Positions 7,699-11,886 of a DNA stretch of 11,886 nucleotides are shown here, one piece after another. Position 1 is the first letter of the stretch. Every line of letters begins with the position of its first letter. The stretch lies in the NCBI GenBank assembly GCA_013002595.1, contig JABDJG010000465.1, positions 1 to 11,886 of the forward strand, written 5' to 3'. The notes below the pieces were generated by a model. That model searched no databases, was not told the origin of the DNA, and saw only the letters and a program-made list of their open reading frames with translations. The stretch is from Hyphomicrobiales bacterium (GTDB lineage Bacteria; Pseudomonadota; Alphaproteobacteria; Rhizobiales; Aestuariivirgaceae). Made by a program: the position numbers and the translations under genes.

Positions 7699-8274
7699 AT
7701 GCTGATCCTGATCGACAATTACGACAGCTTCACCTGGAACCTGGTGCATTACCTCGGTGAACTCGGCGCCACGACGGTCGTTCATCGCAACGACAAGATC
7801 GGTGTTGGGCAGGTGTTGTCGGCAAAGCCCGAGGCCATTGTCCTGTCGCCGGGTCCGTGCACGCCCAATGAGGCCGGCATCTGCCTGGAGCTGATTGAGA
7901 AAGCAGCCGGTGACATACCCATATTTGGTGTCTGCCTCGGCCATCAATCGATCGGCCAGGCATTTGGCGGCGATGTGGTTCGCGCACCTACGCTGATGCA
8001 TGGCAAACTGTCCAAGATCAAACATACCGGCAGCGGCGTTTTCGCCGGTATTCCCGATGAATTCGAGGCAACGCGCTATCATTCCCTGACCGTTGAGCCG
8101 AACAGTCTGCCCGATTGCCTGGAGGTGACGGCGCAGACCTATGACGGCGTCATCATGGGCATGCAGCACAAGGAACTGCCGGTGCACGGGGTGCAATTTC
8201 ATCCCGAAAGCATTGCATCACAGCATGGACACACGCTATTGCGGAACTTCCTGTCATTAGCAGGTGTCGTGTAG
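7699..8274 (+). CDS. trpG: Anthranilate synthase component II, glutamine amidotransferase
   Basis: TrpG hydrolyses glutamine and channels ammonia to TrpE. At 191 residues it is a complete stand-alone class I glutamine amidotransferase. The triad is visible: nucleophile C79 in GVCLGHQSIGQAFGG, with H168 and E170 in GVQFHPES. The oxyanion region is LSPGPCTPNEAG (49-60) and the N-terminus ILIDNYDSFTWNL is typical. ATG 7699 follows the trpE stop by 3 bases with GGGGG upstream, so the two subunits are probably made in equal amounts by coupled translation. No separate pabA is visible; in many bacteria this protein also serves aminodeoxychorismate synthase, which is possible but not shown here. Confidence 0.96.
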   Translation: MLILIDNYDSFTWNLVHYLGELGATTVVHRNDKIGVGQVLSAKPEAIVLSPGPCTPNEAGICLELIEKAAGDIPIFGVCLGHQSIGQAFGGDVVRAPTLMHGKLSKIKHTGSGVFAGIPDEFEATRYHSLTVEPNSLPDCLEVTAQTYDGVIMGMQHKELPVHGVQFHPESIASQHGHTLLRNFLSLAGVV

Positions 8275-8278
8275 GGGA
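8273..8278 (+). promoter_or_regulatory. Ribosome binding site of trpD
   Basis: AGGGGA overlaps the trpG stop codon (TAG 8272-8274) and lies 4 bases before the trpD ATG. A ribosome ending trpG would sit on this site, consistent with translational coupling. Confidence 0.55.
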
Positions 8279-8282
8279 CGTT

Positions 8283-9305
8283 ATGGCTGACTTGAAACCC
8301 ATTATCGCAAAGGCGGCAGATGGCGAGGCGCTGACCCGTGACGAGGCAAAACAGGCCTTCGATGTCATGATGTCAGGCGAGGCGACGCCGAGCCAGATCG
8401 GCGGTTTGTTGATGGCGCTTCGGGTGCGCGGCGAGACGGTTGACGAGATCACCGGCGCGGTGATGACCATGCGCGAGAAAATGACCCGCGTGGACGCGCC
8501 GGCCGATGCCATGGATATCGTCGGCACCGGCGGTGATGCCTCGGGCAGCTATAATGTTTCGACCTGTTCGGCGATTGTAGCGGCCGGAGCAGGCCTCAAG
8601 ATCGCCAAGCATGGCAACAGGGCCCTGTCGTCCAAATCGGGCGCAGCTGACACCCTGGCGGCGCTTGGCGTCAATATTGAAGCCTCACCGGGCCAGATTG
8701 CCGCCTGTATCAAACAAGCCGGCGTCGGGTTCATGTTCGCACCCGCCCATCATGCCGCCATGCGTCATGTCGGTCCGAGCCGGGTCGAGCTCGGCACCCG
8801 CACGATCTTCAATTTGCTCGGACCCTTGTCCAATCCTGCCAGTGTAAAGAGGCAGGTTATTGGCGTTTTTTCAAAGGCTTGGGTCGAACCGCTTGCCCAT
8901 GTTCTGAAGAACCTGGGTTCTGAGCGCGTTTGGGTCACACATGGCGAGGGCGGACTTGATGAGATCACGCCGACCGGCACGACCTGGGTGTCTGAGCTCA
9001 AAGATGGCAAGGTCAGCAATTTTGAGCTGTCGCCCGAAGATGCCGGGCTGAAACGGTCCAAACTGGAGGATTTGCTTGGCGGTGATGCCGAATACAACGC
9101 CGCAGCCCTGCGCGCCGTGTTGGAAGGCGAAAAAAACGCCTTTCGCGATGCTGCCGTCATGACCGCCGGCGCTGCCCTGCTTGTGGCCGGCAAGGTGAGC
9201 GACCTGAAATCGGGCGCCGAACAGGCGGCTGCGGCAATCGACAGCAATGCCGCCCACCAAGCGCTTGATAGACTTGTTGAAGTCTCAAACACCGAGGAAG
9301 CCTAG
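8283..9305 (+). CDS. trpD: Anthranilate phosphoribosyltransferase
   Basis: TrpD transfers the phosphoribosyl group of PRPP to anthranilate, the second step of the pathway. The 340-residue length is normal. Family motifs appear in order: GTGGD (81-85), NVSTC (91-95) and KHGNR (109-113) for PRPP and anthranilate binding, HHAAMRHVGPSR (156-167), FNLLGPLSNP (176-185), and the magnesium-binding D225-E226 in GLDEITPTG. The N-terminal helical domain has the usual PSQIGGLLMALRVRGET. ATG 8283 has a strong AGGGGA site. The stop TAG (9303-9305) is directly followed by the trpC ATG. There is no fusion to trpG, so this is the short TrpD form. Confidence 0.97.
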   Translation: MADLKPIIAKAADGEALTRDEAKQAFDVMMSGEATPSQIGGLLMALRVRGETVDEITGAVMTMREKMTRVDAPADAMDIVGTGGDASGSYNVSTCSAIVAAGAGLKIAKHGNRALSSKSGAADTLAALGVNIEASPGQIAACIKQAGVGFMFAPAHHAAMRHVGPSRVELGTRTIFNLLGPLSNPASVKRQVIGVFSKAWVEPLAHVLKNLGSERVWVTHGEGGLDEITPTGTTWVSELKDGKVSNFELSPEDAGLKRSKLEDLLGGDAEYNAAALRAVLEGEKNAFRDAAVMTAGAALLVAGKVSDLKSGAEQAAAAIDSNAAHQALDRLVEVSNTEEA

Positions 9306-10121
9306 ATGGCGACCATTCTCGACAAGATCGCTGAGTACAAGCGGGGCGAAGTCGCTGCTGCCAAGGCGGAAATGAGTGCCACCGATCTGGAATTGCATGC
9401 GCTTGAATCACCGCCGGTGCGCGGTTTCAAGGCGGCGCTGGAAGCCAAGCAGGCAGCCGGCAAATGGGGCCTGATCGCCGAAATCAAGAAGGCGAGCCCG
9501 TCGAAAGGCCTGATCCGCGAGGATTTCAATCCGCCGTCGCTGGCAATGGCCTATGAGGCCGGCGGCGCGGCGTGCCTGTCAGTGCTCACCGACACGCCAT
9601 CGTTTCAGGGCGCACCGGAATTCCTGCTGGCGGCGCGCCAGATGACCAGCCTGCCGGCCCTGCGCAAGGACTTTATGCTCGATCCCTATCAGGTCGCACA
9701 GGCGCGGGCCTGGGGCGCGGACTGCATTTTGCTGATCATGGCGATGATCGATGACGCGCTGGCCTCGGAACTGGAGGCCGCCGCTGCCGACTGGGGTATG
9801 GATGTGCTGGTCGAGGTGCATGACCGTGCCGAACTCGATCGGGCGCTGAAACTCAAGTCGCGACTCATCGGCATCAACAACCGCAATCTGAAGACCTTTG
9901 ATGTCTCACTTGAAACCAGCGAAACACTGACGGCACATGTGCCGGAAGGTTATCTGGTGGTATGCGAAAGCGGCTTGTCGAGCGCTGAAGACCTGGCCCG
10001 CATGAGCGCCTCAGGCATTTCAAGCTTCCTGATCGGCGAAAGCCTGATGCGGCATGAGGACGTCGCGGCAGCGACAAAGGCGATCCTGACCCCGCCGGCT
10101 GGCGTCCGGGCAGCGGAATAG
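9306..10121 (+). CDS. trpC: Indole-3-glycerol-phosphate synthase
   Basis: TrpC closes the indole ring from carboxyphenylamino-deoxyribulose phosphate with loss of CO2 and water. It is a 271-residue TIM barrel with all catalytic residues expected from the Sulfolobus enzyme: E59 and K61 in IAEIKKASPSKG, K121 in LRKDF, E170 in LVEVHDRAEL, N191 in GINNRNLKTF, and E221-S222 in VCESGL. The C-terminal phosphate site is FLIGESLMR (241-249). ATG 9306 abuts the trpD stop with no gap, and its ribosome site GAGGAAG (9294-9300) lies inside trpD, so translation is coupled. It is not fused to trpF, which is not in the window; the remaining steps (TrpF, TrpB, TrpA) must be encoded elsewhere. Confidence 0.97.
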   Translation: MATILDKIAEYKRGEVAAAKAEMSATDLELHALESPPVRGFKAALEAKQAAGKWGLIAEIKKASPSKGLIREDFNPPSLAMAYEAGGAACLSVLTDTPSFQGAPEFLLAARQMTSLPALRKDFMLDPYQVAQARAWGADCILLIMAMIDDALASELEAAAADWGMDVLVEVHDRAELDRALKLKSRLIGINNRNLKTFDVSLETSETLTAHVPEGYLVVCESGLSSAEDLARMSASGISSFLIGESLMRHEDVAAATKAILTPPAGVRAAE

Positions 10122-10127
10122 CCGACC

Positions 10128-10613
10128 ATGGCCAAGTCCCCTACCCTCAGCCATCTCGACGACCAGGGTGCCGCCCATATGGTCGATGTCTCGGGAAAAT
10201 CAGCCACGACACGCACGGCCAGCGCAGCCGGGTCTGTGTGGATGCAACCTGCAACCTTTGAAACCCTGGTCGCCGGTACGGCCAAGAAAGGCGATGTGCT
10301 GGCCACGGCCCGGATCGCCGGTATCATGGCAGCCAAGAAGACCCATGAACTGATCCCGCTGTGCCATCCCTTGTTGATCTCAAAGGTCTCGGTGGAGTTT
10401 GCGCCTGTAGCCAGCGAAAACCGCGTGGATGTGACGGCGACCGTTCGTGTGGAGGGTAAGACCGGGGTTGAAATGGAAGCTCTGACGGCTGTTTCCACCG
10501 CCTGCCTGACGCTTTACGACATGCTCAAGGCCATAGATCGGGGGATGCGCATCGGCGATATCCGGGTCACTGAAAAGGCCGGCGGCAAGTCCGGCCACTA
10601 TCAGGCCTCATGA
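10128..10613 (+). CDS. moaC: Cyclic pyranopterin monophosphate synthase (MoaC)
   Basis: MoaC acts with the radical-SAM enzyme MoaA to turn GTP into cyclic pyranopterin monophosphate, the first step of molybdenum-cofactor synthesis. The 161-residue length is normal. Residues matching the E. coli active site appear at a constant offset of three: K54 (KKGDV), H80 (LCHPL), E115 and E117 (GVEMEALT), D131 and K134 (YDMLKA). The N-terminal SHLDDQGAAHMVDVSGK and the C-terminal GGKSGHY are also typical. ATG 10128 lies 6 bases after the trpC stop. Its own stop overlaps the moeA start by 4 bases. No moaA is present in the window. Confidence 0.97.
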   Translation: MAKSPTLSHLDDQGAAHMVDVSGKSATTRTASAAGSVWMQPATFETLVAGTAKKGDVLATARIAGIMAAKKTHELIPLCHPLLISKVSVEFAPVASENRVDVTATVRVEGKTGVEMEALTAVSTACLTLYDMLKAIDRGMRIGDIRVTEKAGGKSGHYQAS

Positions 10614-11812
10614 GCCTGCTTCCCGTTCACGACGCCAAGGCGCGCATCCTCAAAGGTGTGAAACCGCTGCCAGGAGAATGGGTCGGGCTCGCACAGGCCC
10701 TTGGACGGGTTTTGAGCAGGCCTGTGAGGGCCAAGCGCGACCAGCCGGCCTTTGCCTGCTCTGCGATGGACGGTTACGCTGTGAGGGCGGCAGACATTGC
10801 CAGCGTGCCGGTCGATCTTGAGGTGATCGGCGAATCGAAAGCGGGAGGTGCATTTCCAGGCAAGGTCGGGCCCGGCCAGGCAGTCAATATTTATACCGGT
10901 GCCCCGCTTCCGCGTGGTGCTGATGCCATCGTCATTCAGGAAGACACCAAATCTGATGCTGGCGCCGTGACGGTTCTGGAGACAACCAAACCCGGCAGGT
11001 TCGTGCGGCCGCGCGGGTTTGACTTTCAACGCGGCCAGACGCTGATAGAGCCGCCAAGACAACTCACAGCCCGTGACATTGGCGTTGCAGCCTCTGCCAA
11101 TTGTGCCCGTATCGCAGTTCGCAATCGGCCGGTCGTTGCAATCATTGGCACCGGCGATGAACTGGTCCTGCCGGGGGAGACCCCGCGCAGTGACCAGATC
11201 GTGTCGTCCAACAACGCCGCCCTTGCCGGTTTTATCCGCCATTTTGGCGGTGAGCCGATGGACCTGGGTATCGTTCCCGACCGGCTTGGCGCCCTGAAAC
11301 GGGCTATCGCAAAGGCCCGCAAGGCGGACGTGATGGTGACGATCGGTGGCGCCTCCGTCGGCAAGCATGATCTCGTGCAGCAGGCGTTGACCGAAAGCGG
11401 TATCAAAATGAACTTCTGGCGCATCGCCATGCGGCCGGGCAAACCGCTGATGTTTGCAAAACGCGGACGCCAGCGGATCATCGGCCTGCCCGGTAACCCG
11501 GTCTCGGCCCTTGTCTGTGCCCGCATCTTCCTCAAGCCGCTGATCGATGCCCTGCTCGGTCTCGCGCCAGAAGAGCCGATCATCAAGGCCCGGCTCGGCG
11601 CACCGCTTGCCGCAAACGACCAGCGCCAAGACTATCTACGGGCGCGCCTTGTGCGTGATGCTGGCGGCCATCTTACCGTGACCTCATTTACGCGCCAGGA
11701 CAGTTCCATGCAGGCAATTCTGGCCAATTCCGATGCACTGATCATCCGGCAGCCATTTGCCAAGGCGGCGCGCAAGGGCGCAGCGGTGGATGTTTTGCCG
11801 ATCGACTTTTGA
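10610..11812 (+). CDS. moeA: Molybdopterin molybdenumtransferase (MoeA)
   Basis: MoeA inserts molybdate into adenylated molybdopterin to give active Mo cofactor. The 400-residue protein shows the family motifs in order: AFACSAMDGYAV (47-58, conserved Asp D54), IYTGAPLPRGADAIVIQED (94-112), the MoCF-biosynthesis domain with IIGTGDELV (178-186), SDQIVSSNN (194-202), IGGASVGKHD (245-254), MRPGKPLMF (274-282) and GLPGNPVSA (292-300). A C-terminal beta domain (about 325-400) ends the protein. The start ATG 10610 overlaps the moaC TGA as ATGA, so the two are probably translated together. In related alphaproteobacteria lexA often follows moeA; it is not recognisable in the last 74 bases. Confidence 0.97.
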   Translation: MSLLPVHDAKARILKGVKPLPGEWVGLAQALGRVLSRPVRAKRDQPAFACSAMDGYAVRAADIASVPVDLEVIGESKAGGAFPGKVGPGQAVNIYTGAPLPRGADAIVIQEDTKSDAGAVTVLETTKPGRFVRPRGFDFQRGQTLIEPPRQLTARDIGVAASANCARIAVRNRPVVAIIGTGDELVLPGETPRSDQIVSSNNAALAGFIRHFGGEPMDLGIVPDRLGALKRAIAKARKADVMVTIGGASVGKHDLVQQALTESGIKMNFWRIAMRPGKPLMFAKRGRQRIIGLPGNPVSALVCARIFLKPLIDALLGLAPEEPIIKARLGAPLAANDQRQDYLRARLVRDAGGHLTVTSFTRQDSSMQAILANSDALIIRQPFAKAARKGAAVDVLPIDF

Positions 11813-11886
11813 CGGCCGGCTGAGTAAGCACATGATTTATTTCGATGGCGGCGGCGGAGACTTGAAATTGGCGAGACGGATAATTC
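11813..11886. other. Downstream flank of moeA, unassigned
   Basis: The last 74 bases hold no recognisable gene. On the + strand, ATG 11832 opens a frame that stays open to the window edge (MIYFDGGGGDLKLARRII). On the - strand, a frame entering from the edge ends at TAA (complement of 11837-11839) with RLANFKSPPPPSK. Either could be a real gene end, but the stretch is too short to decide. No T-run terminator follows moeA. Confidence 0.2.

Noticed and set aside
10601..11629. 342-codon open frame antisense to moeA
   Set aside because: moeA carries all family motifs on the + strand. The antisense frame shows no recognisable domain and is explained by GC-rich codon use that removes antisense stops.

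Overview
The window looks like a chromosomal core segment of an alphaproteobacterium. The evidence is the gene order ppiD-trpE-trpG-trpD-trpC-moaC-moeA next to a divergent tpiA-secG pair, the alphaproteobacterial style of SecG (Gly-rich cytoplasmic loop and polar C-terminal tail), the GC-rich third codon positions and the GcvA-type LysR regulator. trpE and trpG are separate genes, which argues against Rhizobiaceae, where they are usually fused. The genus cannot be fixed from the sequence.

Left part (1-2763): the 5' end of a Rieske-type ring-hydroxylating oxygenase alpha subunit runs leftward off the window. It is divergent from a LysR-type regulator, and the 101-bp gap between them carries a perfect 8-7-8 inverted repeat that fits a LysR operator. 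A polytopic membrane protein of unknown function with a GT-C glycosyltransferase-like layout follows the regulator with an ATGA stop/start overlap.

Middle (2765-4222): tpiA and secG are transcribed leftward. secG ends one base away from the stop codon of the membrane-protein gene. A 220-bp divergent promoter region separates tpiA from ppiD and contains a good sigma70-like promoter facing ppiD.

Right part (4223-11812): seven tightly packed rightward genes. They are a SurA-N/parvulin-type periplasmic folding factor (PpiD), the first tryptophan-pathway enzymes (TrpE, TrpG, TrpD, TrpC) and two molybdenum-cofactor enzymes (MoaC, MoeA). Gaps are 50, 3, 8, 0 and 6 bp, then a 4-bp overlap, with no terminator-like hairpin plus T-run seen between them, so cotranscription is likely. 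TrpE/G make anthranilate from chorismate, TrpD adds the phosphoribosyl group and TrpC closes the indole ring; trpF, trpB and trpA are not in the window. MoaC and MoeA act early and late in molybdopterin synthesis.

Most of the window is ordinary conserved metabolism. No mobile element, CRISPR array, tRNA or rRNA was seen. The points most worth a second look are the LysR-linked GT-C-like membrane protein, the palindromic operator, the apparently non-catalytic parvulin domain of PpiD, and the joined Trp/Moco transcription unit.
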